From Malus domestica (Eukaryota > Streptophyta > Magnoliopsida > Rosales > Rosaceae): a stretch of 64,000 bases of DNA. Position numbers and translations under genes: made by a program. This document shows, piece after piece, positions 11,700 through 23,005 of the stretch. The notes under the pieces were generated by a model, which saw nothing but the letters and a program-made list of their open reading frames with translations, was not told where the DNA came from and made no database searches. Positions within the stretch are counted from its first letter, which is position 1. Each line of letters opens with the position of its first letter. The stretch is from contig NC_091677.1 of the NCBI RefSeq assembly GCF_042453785.1, forward strand, positions 8,713,501 to 8,777,500, in the 5' to 3' direction.

Positions 11700-12863
11700 A
11701 GGTGGGCTGCTCCCAAAAGATGAGGTAAAGAGGATCAAGGCAGATGCATTGGCTCGTCTGATCACTGTCGTGGAGCTTACTATGAATGAAGATGGAAAGA
11801 AAAGATCTTCCTCGCCTGCTCATGAGATGCCAGTTAAGAAAAAACTGAAGACTTCTCCCGCTGCTCATGAGGGTCCGCCTGCTACCGAGAGGTATGTGAT
11901 TGACATGACTTCTTCCAATGGAAAGAAAAATAAGGCTGCTAGATCTAAGCATGTGGCGCCTGCTATGTCAAGAATGGCTAGTACGATTGCTGATAGGATT
12001 GTTCGGCATACAGGTTCTGTCATGCCCCTAGTGCTGAATTTTGTACCAAGAACTCTGTTGGGAGCAAAGTCCGGTTCATCTTTGGAGAGGCTTGTTATTA
12101 TGAAGAACGATAAGGTGGACTCTGCTGCTAAAGTGGCGCCAAAGCCCATTCCTTATGTTGCTGAGACTGATTCGCCTGTTGGGAATGAGGAGACTGCTCG
12201 CGTAGGCAGCTGTGAGAAATCCACTAAGCTTGCTTCTGGAGGGGCTGCTGAGATCTATGTGCTTTTGAAACCAGATCTCTTGAAAACATGGACGCTTGTG
12301 CCAAGTTTGTTGATGGCGCCAAAAAGGTGTTTGCCCAAGCTCGTTTGCGAAGTATACGACCCAATTATAAAAAGACTGCTCTACTTGCTATGATGCAGAT
12401 ATAGCAAGGCTGATAAGGAGACGACAAATACTATGGCAGATTCTGAGCTTGTTACTTTGAAGGGGTCTAATATTTCTGCCCCCACTTCTCTGCAGCTTGA
12501 GACCGCTCGCCACGAGATTGTTGATTTGAAAACTAGGCTTGATGCGATCCAAGTTAAGTATGAAAGTACAGAGAATGAGATTGAATGTTACAATACCTCA
12601 GATTCAAGATCTTGAGTTTGCAGTTTCTGAGCTTCGTTTCGCTGCTTATGCAAAGGATGAAAAGTTTATTGTTGCTTATGCTAAGAAGGGAGTGGATGAG
12701 CTTCTCTATTTCTCCGGAAGACTTGCTTGCTTTTACTTTTAAGGCTTCCATTGGTAAAGTAGTTGGAGAAGTTAGTGCCCAGGCTGGGGCAGCCGGGGGT
12801 AAAGCGTCGGATGATGGCGCTGCTAAGAGCGTTACAGCTGCTGAAGGTATGGCGACCAAGTAG
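11700..12863 (+). pseudogene. Antisense coiled-coil ORF inside the gypsy element
   Basis: This reads opposite to gag/pol. A 214-codon frame (11749-12393) has a basic, Ser/Lys-rich N-terminal part (KKRSSSPAHEMPVKKKLKT), then IADRIVRHTG and LVLNFVPRTLLGA. Downstream pieces at 12433-12615 carry TARHEIVDLKTRLDAIQVKY, a heptad-like coiled coil. A last piece (to 12863) reads FSISPEDLLAFTF followed by an Ala/Gly-rich tail. Frameshifts near 12285 and 12590 and an apparent deletion near 12690 break it. Tat/Retand-lineage elements are known to carry an antisense ORF between integrase and the 3' LTR, which fits this position. The function of such ORFs is unknown. Confidence 0.65.
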
Positions 12864-14089
12864 TCGTGGGATGTCCAAGCTGCTGTAATGTAGTATTCTA
12901 GGTAGCATTTAGGATTTTCTTTGTTTTTCCTTGTAGCTCTTATTTTGCTTGAACTCCTTTGGCTTTTGCTAGTTGTTTATAAACATGTTTTCCTTCGCTT
13001 TTCTTCATCTTCGCTTCTTTTGTTCATGCCCTAACCTTTTAGACTTGATAGACCAGTGGCAGGCATGCTGCTTTTTTTATAAGCAGACAAGCTCGCGTAA
13101 CCTATACAGTCGTAGGTGTTGGTGTAGAACTTTGCAAAGTTGTTAGCCATTGGGTTGGCAGCCAGATGCCTTACTTACAGAAGCAGACAAGTCCGCGTAA
13201 CCACTAGGCTGTTAACCTTGACTTTCTTCAATTCCGTAGGTTGCGTAGCAAGTATCACAACACTTTAGGACTTGGTGTAGGTTGTTCCGCGCTTGGCAGA
13301 GGTGAAGCTTATCGACTACGTAGCATGTCGGCAGTGGATAAAACTTCGTATATGCACGCCTTATTTAACCTTTCACAAGAATGTGCGGTTGTATAAGTCT
13401 AGCGCGGCTTTACTGCTCGAAGGGCAAGCCGTAGGCAGTCTTCCGAAATCCGTAGGCTACCTTAGTGCACTCGGTAGCAGCTTTAGGGTTCCAGGGCAGC
13501 CGTCTATAGGGCGTACTGCGTAATGTGCCCCATCCGTCTCTAGGGCCCGGTTCCCCGCGGATTAGGCCAAGAGACCCAAAATCCTTCAGTTAGCTAAGCC
13601 TTGAAAAAAACTATTGTGGCTACTTCTAGGAATCCCGGCGCAAGCCATCGTGCATCTAGTTATACTAGGGCAGCCAGGCTCATCCACGTCTGGATATTCG
13701 GAGTGTAGAGTTTATCCTCCCGTCTTGGAGAGCTAACCCATGTGGGTGTTGGGGAATTGGTTTACCCTATCGCACTGGAGAGCAATTAGTTTACCCTCTC
13801 GCAGTGGAAAGCATGGTTGGTCCCTCGGGGGGGGGCGCAATTCCTGCGATGAGTCCCTAAGAATGGCGCAGTCTTCTTTTGAAGTGCATGAGTGATCAGT
13901 TGTTGTAAGCATGCAGCCGAGCCCAGTTGTGATTACTTCTGAATTCATCATTGAAAAACGAGTGAAACGAACGAGAACTTAGCTGTAAGGTAGGAATTGC
14001 ATAACAACTGGATAATCCTCGACTTGTGAGGTAATGCCCGTTGAACTTCTTGAGTCTTCGGGCTTTGATGTAGTGGGAGGTCACACATG
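12864..14089. other. Non-coding internal region of gypsy element
   Basis: There is no credible ORF. Direct repeats of AAGCAGACAAG-TC-GCGTAACC (near 13080 and 13183) and of TTTACCCT-TCGCA-TGGA (near 13762 and 13792) occur. This is the 3' part of the element between the integrase end and the antisense ORF. Confidence 0.6.
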
Positions 14090-14941
14090 ATACTTTTTCA
14101 GATTGTAGGCGCTCCACTACTTTTCGATCTTTTTATCGTTTCATGGTGGCGAGGGTGTAATTACTCTTGCCGCCTATTCTGCTGAGCTTGTACGGACCTT
14201 CCCAGATGAGATCCATCTTTTTGGAGCCTTCTTTGAGGGCAATGATGAAGGCTTTTCTTAGGACTAGATCTTTGGGCTGGAACTGCCGGATCTTGGACCT
14301 TTTGTTGTATCTGGAAAGGAACTACTGCTGGTAAGCTGCGATGCGGGTGATAGTCTGCTCGCACTTTTCCTCTGCCAGATTTAAGCTTGTGGCCATCTTC
14401 CCTTCTTGTTGGTGATGGATTTCTTGAGGCAGTTGAGGATCATCTTTTTGGATGTTTCGGCCCACCTATTGCCTTGAGAATATCTCGGTGTTGACATATG
14501 CTGCTTTATGCCATATTTTTGGAAGAACTTAGCCAAATCTTTGCCCACGAATTGCAGGCCGTCGTTGGTGACGATGGATTAAGGGATGCCGAATCGGTAA
14601 ATGATGTTCCTCCATATGAAGCGCTCTATGTCCGTCTGAATCGTGGTTGTCATGGGCTCTGCTTCTACCTATTTGGTGAAGTAGTCGGTTGCCACGATCA
14701 TCATGCCTTTGCCCCTAGTAGTATGGCTGGTGATTAGCTGGGAATTAGAATGAATTGAAAGCTTTTTCACCGCCAAGTCTTTTGTCATTCGAAGGCCTGC
14801 TAGTGGGGCTTCGTACTTTGCTTCGTTGTTAGATGCTTTGAAACTTAGAGTGATCGCCTGCTCGAGCATTGAACCATTTAGGGTGACAAGAACTACGGCT
14901 GCTCGCGAACCTTTGTAGTTGGATGCGCTGTTGACATGCAA
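14090..14941 (-). pseudogene. Gypsy pol remnant: RNase H and integrase pieces
   Basis: At 14941-14690 the RNase H signature appears (SFKASNNEAKYEAPLAGLRM and LSIHSNSQLI), and the frame then jumps directly to the integrase start (MMIVATDYFTK). Continuation in other frames gives a degraded catalytic-core region (WRNIIYRFGIP, IVTNDG-type). Near 14330-14161 it gives the integrase C-terminal phrases QFQPKDLVLRKAF, MDLIWEGPYKLSRIGGK. RNase H is cut short, and protease and reverse transcriptase are missing altogether. Several frameshifts make it non-functional. Confidence 0.8.
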
Positions 14942-15636
14942 ATGCCAGAAATCTTCATTGAGGGAATAGGTCCGACTAAAGTGTGCTCGACTACCTTCGG
15001 GGCGTCATTAGGCTGCTCTGTTGCGTTGTCAAGGTTAGGCGTGAAGGCTCGGCATGAAGCCGTGGAGTTAGGGCCATGTTACATGTAGTAGGAGATGCTT
15101 AACTTTCGATATTGGGCCACTCTAGAGCTGAATAATGGAGTAAGGGTCGGTTAGGGCCGTGTAACGCACGGCAGAAGGTAGTGCTCAACTGCCGGTACAT
15201 GTTGCTCTTATGTAGAATCTTCTGAGATGATGAGGACAAAACTTGCTTCTGAGTGTTCCTTCCAATGTTCTTATGCCCTTGGCGTGTCTTTTATGCTGAG
15301 TTGTTACGTTCGTTAGAAAACTTTGCATCTGCTAAGGTCTACTCCTTTATCGTCGCACGTCTGGATTCGGCAGAATGGTGCATCATGATGATGACTGCGT
15401 GCGTTTGAAGGTAAAACTTAAGCTTTTAGGTTACAACAACAATCGCCAAAGTTAGCTTTTGAATTTCTGATAACATCAATGATAGCTTTTAAACTGTGGA
15501 ATACAACTGATAGCATCGATGAAAGCTTTTAAACTGTGGAATATAGGTAGTCGGGCCCCCAACTCTTCTCGCATGATGGTAGAGCTTATTGCTACTTTAG
15601 GTACCGTCAAACATGCAAATAAGTCCTCCGCTGCTT

Positions 15637-17736
15637 CTAGGGAGGTGATGTCGGGTACTTCTTCAAGTCCTTGAATGTGCATTGGTGAGCCTCATCCCAA
15701 AGTGCATGCTTCTCTGCCAAAGCAAAAGAGTCTGCTAGAGTTAGATCCTCTTTCATGATCAATTTTCTGAATAACGGGTGGTCTGCTGGAAGTCCTTTTT
15801 GGAAGGCTGCTCTAGCTATCGAGTCGTTGCATCCAACTATTTTTGCCTTCTCTACTTTGAACCTCCTCACATAGTCGCTAAGCGATTCCTTTGGGTTTTT
15901 CTTGACTTCGAACAAATGGTCAGACTTCTTTTTGATCGAGCGATAAGATGAATATTCTTTGGTGAAAACCAAAGAAATTTCGTAGAAATTTCGGATGGAT
16001 TGTGGCAGCAGGGTGTAGAACCAATCTTGCGCCTTGCCTTGTAGAGTGGTGGCGAATATCTTGCACATAAGATCATCGTTGTTTCGATAAAGGATCATTG
16101 TGCTTCGGTAGCGCTTTAAGTGTCTCTCCGGGTCTTCATCCCCTTTGAAAGATGTGAAATGTGGCATGCTGAACTCGCGTGGAGGCTCTGCCTGCTCGAT
16201 CTCGTCCGTGAAGGGTGACCTGCTTATATTGGTCATGTTCCGTCGTAGTGCCTCGTCGGTGACCTCGTTGCGTTGGAAATCATGCAATCATTTGGTCAAG
16301 AGTCTCTCTACTTCTTCCTGAATTTTCCTTTGTTGGGGTAGTAGAGCTCTCGGCTGCCCCCATCCATAACTTGCTGGTCTAGGCTGCTCTTCCATGTGTT
16401 TGGCTCGTCTATGCCGCGGATGCAGTGCATGTGGTGCGTTCCTAGCAGGCGAACGAGTTCTTCGCAGGCTGCTGGTTGAACTTGAGCTGGATTGAGTGAC
16501 TGCTTCTCTCCGTCCGTCGTGCTGCCTACTCTGATGTGAGCTGGAAGATGCTCTTTGTGGGCTTAGCCGCGAATGGACACTTTGCCTGGAAGGTTGCTCA
16601 TGTTGACTATCGGAGTATGACCCCAACCGTGAATGTATGCTCATCCGTGGGCCTAGTCGAGAATGCATGCTCCTTCGCGCGCTAAGACGGGAATGTACAC
16701 TGCCCAAACGTTCGGCTCGTAGCTGGTCGAGTGGCTGCTTACCGGGACGCTGCTGAAAAGGTCTGTCTGCCCTTGTTCTACTTCGGGATACCTCATCCGA
16801 GGCACGTTGGATCCCGATGCGTTGCAAAAGTTGATTCACCAAGGTTGTCTGTTGTGCAAGGGCGCTCGTCAACTCTATGACTTGTCGAGACAAGTGTTGT
16901 TCGCCATTTGGATTGGAAGAGCTTGGAAGAAATGCGCCTCCTTGGGCAGTGAAAGGGTGGTAGACTTCGGGCGCGAGATTTGAGTTGGGAAATGTCAAAC
17001 CCACGAAAAAATGTGGTGAGAATGCCCCCAGCTTGATAGTAGGTCCGGATGGTTGAGATAGTCTTAGGCCGACTTGGGCTGCTTGGAAAGCCACTGGAGC
17101 AGGATAGGCAGTGAGAATGGGCTGCTCGATGGAAGCAGGTTGGACCACGGGAGTGGGCTGCTCGTCGAGAGCAGGCTGGGTCATGAGAGCAGGCTGCTTG
17201 GCAGGAGCAGGCTGGGCCACGGGAATGGGCTGCTCGTCGTCGGGAGCAGGCTGGGTCACGAGAGTAGGCTGCTTGGCAGGAGCAGGCTGGGCCGCGAGAG
17301 CAAGTTGCTTGGCGGGAGCAGGCTGGGCCACGGGAGTGGGCTGCTCGACGGAAGCAGGCTGCTCAATGCGCGGTGCATGTGAATGCGAGGCTTGGGCTTG
17401 GGTCCACGTAAACTTGGATGGCACGGCTTGGGTCGTGGTCTTGGTACCGTGAGCCTTGGATGGCACGGCTCGGGCCGTGGTGAAAGCTCCATGGACCTCG
17501 CCACGAATGGCTATCGAAGTAGCCACCGCGGTGGTTCCCATGATGGCCGTGGTGAAAGCACCATGGACCTCGCCGTGGGTGGCTACCGAGGTAGCCACCG
17601 CGGTGGTTCCCATGGTGGAAACTCGTGGTGGTGATGCCGCTCCCCTTATTGTCGCATTTTGCCTCACGAATCTCTGCAATCTCATTTCTTGTATATTAGA
17701 ATTTTCACTTATGGAATTTTCTAAATTTCTAGCCAT
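15637..17736 (-). pseudogene. Gypsy Gag with Pro/Gln repeat N-terminus, one in-frame stop
   Basis: I chose the start ATG at 17736 (MARNLENSISENSN), after the LTR and leader; the open frame itself extends upstream into the LTR. The N-terminal half has two copies of MGTTAVATS-A---GEVHGAF and then many degenerate QPAPAKQP-L-TQPAP units. A basic SR-rich region follows (HSRLG repeats). A single TGA at 16290-16288 interrupts the frame. Beyond it come PHFTSFKGDEDPERHLKRY, KAQDWFYTLLPQSI and ESLSDYVRRFKVEKAKI, which match the Retrotrans_gag domain. Apart from the TGA the frame is open to 15637. A later fragment in another frame (15682-15476) carries on toward the missing protease. Confidence 0.85.
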
Positions 17737-17882
17737 TATATTTTGTTTATACGTTTTATCAAAGAACCTTTGCAAGTAAAAAATTCTAATAATAAGAACG
17801 TATGAAAAATATTCAAATGGACTAGAAAATAAAGAAAAAACCTTTTTGTGCGAGAGGCTTCTACGAGTATGGATTTCAACTT

Positions 17883-17899
17883 TCAATGAAAGCACCAAT
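17883..17899 (-). other. Putative primer-binding site of gypsy element
   Basis: Immediately inside the 5' LTR, the minus strand reads TTGGTGCTTTCATTGAAAG. The position is right for a tRNA primer site, and the sequence is not the initiator-Met type. I cannot name the tRNA with confidence. Confidence 0.45.
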
Positions 17900-17900
17900 T

Positions 17901-18688
17901 TGTGGATGCAAATTTTCACCTCTTCGATCTTGGACGATTTTGCACCTACAAAACAACTAGCACCTTAGGTTAAGGCCAAAAGCCTCACGCGCCCACGATG
18001 AATGGGGGGGGCTTTGGCCGAAGAACCTCCGATGCCAAAGTTAGAATTTTAGAGAGAAATAGTGTTTAGAGTGTTTTGGAATTTTTGCAAGAGGTTTGGA
18101 ATGAGTGTTTGGTAAAAATGGGTGACTATTTATAGGACTAAGTTGATCCACTTTTTCAAGAAAGTGGCCGGCCCCTTTTGTGTGTTTTTTGGTGAATTTT
18201 GTGGTTTAATTAGCCACTTTATTGGCTAATAAAATATAATAGAAATAAATGGGAAGTTACCAAATTGAATGACTACCATTATTTGGCTAATAAAGTGGAG
18301 GAAATCAGAAAAGGTGTGGAGCAAAGGGAGGTGGCCGGTTTTGTCCACTAATTTGGGTCACTTTATTGACAATTAGGGGATTAATTGAATTGATCCCCTA
18401 ATTAATCAATTATTTATGATTTTAAGGGATGATTTTAGGAGATATGGGAAGAATATATTATTTAGATAACTAATTAACTAAATAATATATTAGGGAAATT
18501 AAGTTTTGGAAATAATTACCTAAAATGAGATAATTTGGAATTGATTACCTCTTTTGGAGCATTTTTGAATTGGTTGAGGATGATTACCCACTACTTGCGC
18601 GTAGGAATCCCGGTATGCCTCAAGGGTATTTTTGTCCTCTTTCGTTCAAAAGTCCACGTGTCGCCTAATGAATATTTTTGGCTCCACA
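17901..18688 (-). repeat. 5' LTR of gypsy element (right copy)
   Basis: The LTR is 788 bp with the same ends as the left copy. It is followed by the target duplication TACAT at 18689-18693. Confidence 0.93.
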
Positions 18689-18693
18689 TACAT

Positions 18694-19033
18694 GAGGGAC
18701 AAATTTTAGTCAAATTAGTTGTTTGCATTACGTTTTGAGAAACTTAAGTAATTCTATATAGGTGGGATTTAGAAATCCGCACTTTTGGTTGTACATAGGC
18801 TCCCAATTTCTGGGCAAAGGAAAGCAGGAAGAGAACACCAATGGTGGTGACGATGGAGAATCCCTTCTTTGCGGGGGAAATCGACGGTTCATGTGCAGCA
18901 TTCAGCCCAGTTTATAAGATGAGAGGTCAAAATGCAGAACGAATGACATGAGGATTTGTTTAATTTTATCATGTTTTGTACTGAAGTAAAACTCCCTTCC
19001 CATCTCACATAGTTTTAAATGTTGATTAGTATA
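18694..19033. other. No gene established
   Basis: Once the gypsy element is removed, this flank joins 10174. A short open stretch around 18841-18950 (ATGGTGGTGACGATGGAG onward) has somewhat gene-like composition, but it is not a family I recognise. Confidence 0.4.
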
Positions 19034-19227
19034 GAATCTGGATCCTCTTTATGAGGATCCTGGGGATCTGTAAATCATGTCTGTTCATCGCACATTATGC
19101 GATCAAAAATTATTTTAAACATTTTTATTTAAAATTAAACATAAATAGTACCTGACAAAAACTGATCGCACGATATACGATGAACGGATACAATTCACGG
19201 ATCCCCAGGATCCTCACCAAAAGAATC
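19034..19227. mobile_element. TIR MITE (GGATCC-rich ends)
   Basis: The left end has GAGGATCCTGGGGATCTGT and the right end has GGATCCCCAGGATCCTC, an inverted pair. A second inner pair is TGTTCATCGCACATTATGCGATC against GATCGCACGATATACGATGAAC. It has no coding capacity. The exact boundary and target duplication are uncertain. Confidence 0.75.
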
Positions 19228-20490
19228 ATGAGATGATCTTGTTGGATTAGTAAATATGTGTAAATAGAATTATAAGTACAATTGTATATATGTAGTAATA
19301 GAATTGTAAACATTGTTGTAATTATGTGGAACTCGGGTTGTAAACCCGTGACATCGCGGGCTGTTTTGCTCGTGAGAACTAAAACTTAGTTTATATACGA
19401 ATCTGCTATGGTAGTCTCAGCGCCTCATGTTGGACCAGCAGGTCACGAGTTCGACACCTCATGATGGTGTTTTCTTACTACATGTTCAGGATTTTTATCT
19501 CTTTTTGGTTGTGGGCTTGCTTCCAAGATTGAACTTCAACAAACAAATGGGTTGCTCAGGCTTGTAGCTGACTTGGATCTTTCCTAGCCCAATAGTTCAC
19601 ATCAATCCATCAACCACGAGGTCATCCCTTCGAATCCACGTGTGTCCAATTCCCTCTCACTTCTTTAATTTTCCGTTTTGTTTATTATTATTATTTTTTT
19701 CTTAGGAGTTTTAATGAAAAGAGTTTGAGCTAAGTTTAGTTTAACAAAAAATCATCCTATATTATTATTTAACCAAAAGAGCTTCATATTTAATCTTAAG
19801 AACACAACTAATCTATATTAGATCCCGCAAACATTGAAAACACATGGGATGAATTAAAAGCCCAAAACGGAATAACTTTTTTTCCAATTCTTGCCCCCTA
19901 ACGGAACCATTCCGTCAGCCAATTTGCTCGAAAGACCTCGCCCACCTCGCTCGCCGTCGCAGTCTCCCACCTCGCTCGATTTGCTGCGATTTGGCTAGAG
20001 AAACAATCCCCTGAATCTTCCAGTCGATCTCGTCTTCTTGTTCTAGGTTCGGTCAGATCTTTGTCTCTTATTTATTTAATTAAATCCCGTGTCATTCTAT
20101 TTGTTCGATTTGATTCTAATTCTTTTAGATGTTAGTTTCGTGAAAGTTTTTGAAAATTTATGGGTTTTTTTTTCTTCGTTTATGGATGAATTGATGGACT
20201 GGGTAGTGGTTTTTGTTTGATATTTGTGATTAGATCGATTTCTGTGTGAATTGCATGTGGGTTTTAGATCACTTCCATGAAACTCGTTCCCTTGAAGCAA
20301 TAGTAATAGTTGTTGCATTTTGAAAGTTTGTCCCTCAATTTGTTCTAGTTAATTTGTGGAATTTTTGGAGCAACTATATTTTGCCAAGCAATTGGTTGAA
20401 TTTTTTAAATTTTGAACAGAGGGTCTTTGTTAATCTAATCACGACCCAATGAGGTGCACCTTCCTTTATTCCTAAACTAAAAGCAAAAGT

Positions 20491-20535
<45 letters not shown>

Positions 20536-20657
20536 TGCATTGGATTTTCAACATGTTGTTTGTTATTTCTTTGTCATTGTTGATTAGCTTTCTGCATGCT
20601 TAACCTCTATTAAGTAAACAGACAGTTGGATACAAGTGATTTCATGTTTTGTATTAG
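19228..20657. other. No gene; (TA)n microsatellite and a possible 5' UTR
   Basis: A GC-richer stretch at about 19900-20050 (CCTCGCTCGCCGTCGCAG) resembles a plant 5' UTR and ends at a possible donor. No start codon with a credible frame follows. A (TA)20 microsatellite lies at 20493-20532. Confidence 0.5.
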
Positions 20658-20831
20658 AATGGTCGCCGAGTAAAAAATGTCGAGGTAGTTGGGGCAGTTG
20701 CAGACAAAGGTTCTATTTTGAAGTTCATGCCATACACAGTGCAAGCTGTGAAACAAGGTTTCCAAGATCTTGGTGCTTCTTCATTGCAGTCTGCTCATGA
20801 CCTCTTAAAATCAAGTATTTTAAGGCTAGAG
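20658..20831 (+). pseudogene. IMP dehydrogenase, isolated near-3' exon
   Basis: A 174-bp block between an acceptor (GTATTAG) and a donor (CTAGAG|GTAAGT) is open throughout in one frame. It reads VVGAVADKGSILKFMPYTVQ, AVKQGFQDLGASSLQSAHDL and SILRLE. This is the C-terminal region of inosine-5'-monophosphate dehydrogenase, which makes xanthosine monophosphate for guanine nucleotide synthesis. The first 11 codons (NGRRVKNVEVV) do not match the family as I recall it. No other IMPDH exon is seen: the RTE composite begins 73 bp downstream, and upstream is non-coding. I call it a gene fragment. A gene split by distant insertions would need the missing exons to be found elsewhere. Confidence 0.78.
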
Positions 20832-20903
20832 GTAAGTAGACATTTTGAATAGGTTGTTGTATTCTTCATATCATCGTTATTGAGGATGTCATTTTAGTTC
20901 TAT

Positions 20904-22745
20904 GCTTTATACAAGAATAGGACCGATGAAAATGGTGAAAGGTATAGAAAAGTGAAGCAAGAGGCGAAGAAAGCTGTGAGAGAAGCTAAGTTAGCGGCTT
21001 ATGACGATATGTATAAGCGACTAGATACCAAAGAAGGAGAGTTGGATATCTATAAACTAGCTAGAGCAAGGGAAAAGAAGACAAGGGATCTAAACCAAGT
21101 GAGGTGCATCAAGGATGAGGATGGAAAGGTTCTTGCTATAGAGAACGCGGTTAAAGACAGATGGAGAGGTTATTTTCATAATCTTTTCAATGAAGGACAT
21201 GAAAGGAGTGCTTCTTTAGGGGAGTTGAGTAACTCAGAAGAGTGTAGAAACTACTCTTTTTATCGTCGAATCCAGAAGGAAGAAGTGGTTGTAGCTTTGA
21301 AGAAGATGAAGCATAGAAAAGCAGTAGGCCCAGACGATATACCAATTGAAGTGTGGAAAGTTTTGGGAGAGACAGGTATAACATGGCTCACTGATCTTTT
21401 CAATAGGATTTTAAAAATGAAGAAGATGCCAAATGAGTGGCGAACGAGCACTTTGGTGCCTATCTACAAGAATAAGGGCGACGTACAAAATTGCATGAAC
21501 TATAGGGGTATTAAGCTAATGAGTCATACAATGAAGCTCTGGGAGAGAGTCATTGAGCATAGATTGAGGCAAGAGACACGGGTTTCAGACAACCAATTCG
21601 GGTTCATGCCAGGGCGCTCAACCATGGAGGCAATCTATCTCTTACGAAGATTGATGGAAAGATATAGAGATGGGAAAAAGGATTTACACATGGTCTTTAT
21701 AGATTTGGAAAAAGCGTATGATAGGGTCCCAAGAGACATTCTTTGGAGGATTTTAGAGAAGAAAGGAGTACGAGTAGCATATATCCAAGCTATAAAGGAT
21801 ATGTATGAAGGAGCAAAGACTGCCGTAAGAACTCATGAATGACAAACCCAAAGCTTTCCCATAACTGTAGGATTACATCAAGGCTCATCCTTAAGTCCTT
21901 ACCTTTTTGCGTTGGTAATGGATGAGTTAACAGGATATATTCAAGATGATATTCCTTGGTGTATGCTTTTCGCAGACGATATAGTGTTGATAGATGAAAC
22001 TCAGGAAGGGGTAAATGCAAAGCTTAACCTTTGGAGAGAAGTGTTGGAATCTAAAGGTCTTCGCCTAAGCCGATCAAAGATAGAATATATGGAGTGCAAG
22101 TTCAGTGCAAATGGAGGCCAAAACGAGTTAGGGGTGAGGATCGGAGATCAAGAAATACCAAAGAGCGACCGTTTTCGTTACCTAGGATCTATCTTGCAAA
22201 AGAACGGATAATTAGATGGAGATCTCAACCATAGAATACAAGCTGGATGGATAAAGTGGAAGAGTGCATCTGGCGTGTTGTGTGACCGCCGTATGCCACT
22301 GAAGCTCAAAGGAAAATTTTATAGGACGACAATAAGGCCGGCGATGTTGTATGGCACAGAATGTTGGGCGGTGAATCATCAACACGTACACAAAATGGGT
22401 GTAGCGGAGATGAGGATGCTTCATTGGATGTGTGGGCACACGAGAAAGGATAAGATTAGGAATGAGGATATCCGGGGTAAAGTAGGAGTAGCCGAAATTG
22501 AAGGAAAGATGAGAGAAAATCGGTTACGGTGGTTTGGACATGTGCAAAGAAGGCCTACTGACGCTCCAATTAGAAGATGCGACTATGGGACAGAGGTTCA
22601 AGGCCGAAGGGGTAGAGGAAGACCTAGGAAAACTTTGGAAGAGACTCTAAGAAAAGACTTAGAGTACTTGGATCTAACGGAGGACATGACACAGGACCGA
22701 GCACAATGGCGTTCTAATATTCATATAGCCGATCCCACTCAGTGA
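20904..22745 (+). pseudogene. RTE LINE reverse transcriptase (ORF2), 5'-truncated, two nonsense codons
   Basis: The reading starts in the linker after the endonuclease ([20 protein letters not shown]) and enters the RT domain: [80 protein letters not shown] and the catalytic LFADDIVL. The C-terminal part has [20 protein letters not shown] and a GRGRPRKT tail, ending at TGA 22743-22745. A TGA at 21840 replaces the Gly of RTHEGQ, and a TAA at 22209-22211 replaces the Glu of KNGELDGD. The 3' UTR and GTT tail are missing because the unclassified segment starts at the stop codon. Confidence 0.9.
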
Positions 22746-23005
22746 CTTGGATTTTCCAAGTCTCCAACCGAGAAGTTTTCCTCCCCCGGGAAATTAAGGG
22801 AACACTACCTCAACCTACATGCTCCACTCACAAAGCTTCAACATACAAGCTTCAACAAAAGAAAATTCAAAGAACTTAGCGAAGAAGGCTTTGGTGTATT
22901 TAACACAATACGTTGAAATGAAAGAAAGCTTATTTATTGATATCCCCGATAAGTTACAAATATGTACATATACATGAGTCAAAATAAACAAACATAAGAG
23001 AGCCT

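Larger units (their letters stand above)
10180..18688 (-). mobile_element. Ty3/gypsy LTR retrotransposon, defective, with target duplication TACAT
   Basis: Two LTRs (10180-10965 and 17901-18688) bracket the element, and TACAT flanks it on both sides (10175-10179, 18689-18693). The gag and pol remnants read on the minus strand, so the right LTR is the functional 5' one. Order in the sense direction: LTR, putative primer site, long Pro/Gln-rich and Gag ORF, a fragment of RNase H, integrase, a non-coding stretch, an ORF in the opposite direction, polypurine tract, LTR. Protease and reverse transcriptase are absent. By eye the LTRs differ at only about ten positions, so insertion was fairly recent, while the interior was probably already defective. 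Confidence 0.93.

Noticed and set aside
17074..17634. Plus-strand frames with repeated GAGW/SRLGHGS units
   Set aside because: These are antisense shadows of the Pro/Gln repeats in Gag.
18841..18950. Short open frame MVVTMENPFFAGEIDG
   Set aside because: It looks gene-like but is short, has no clear donor and fits no family I can name.
19380..19640. B-box-like phrases (GAGTTCGACACC, CTTCGAATCC) suggesting a tRNA-derived SINE
   Set aside because: The spacing to any A box is too short, no tRNA-like fold or tail could be drawn, and no second copy is visible in the window.
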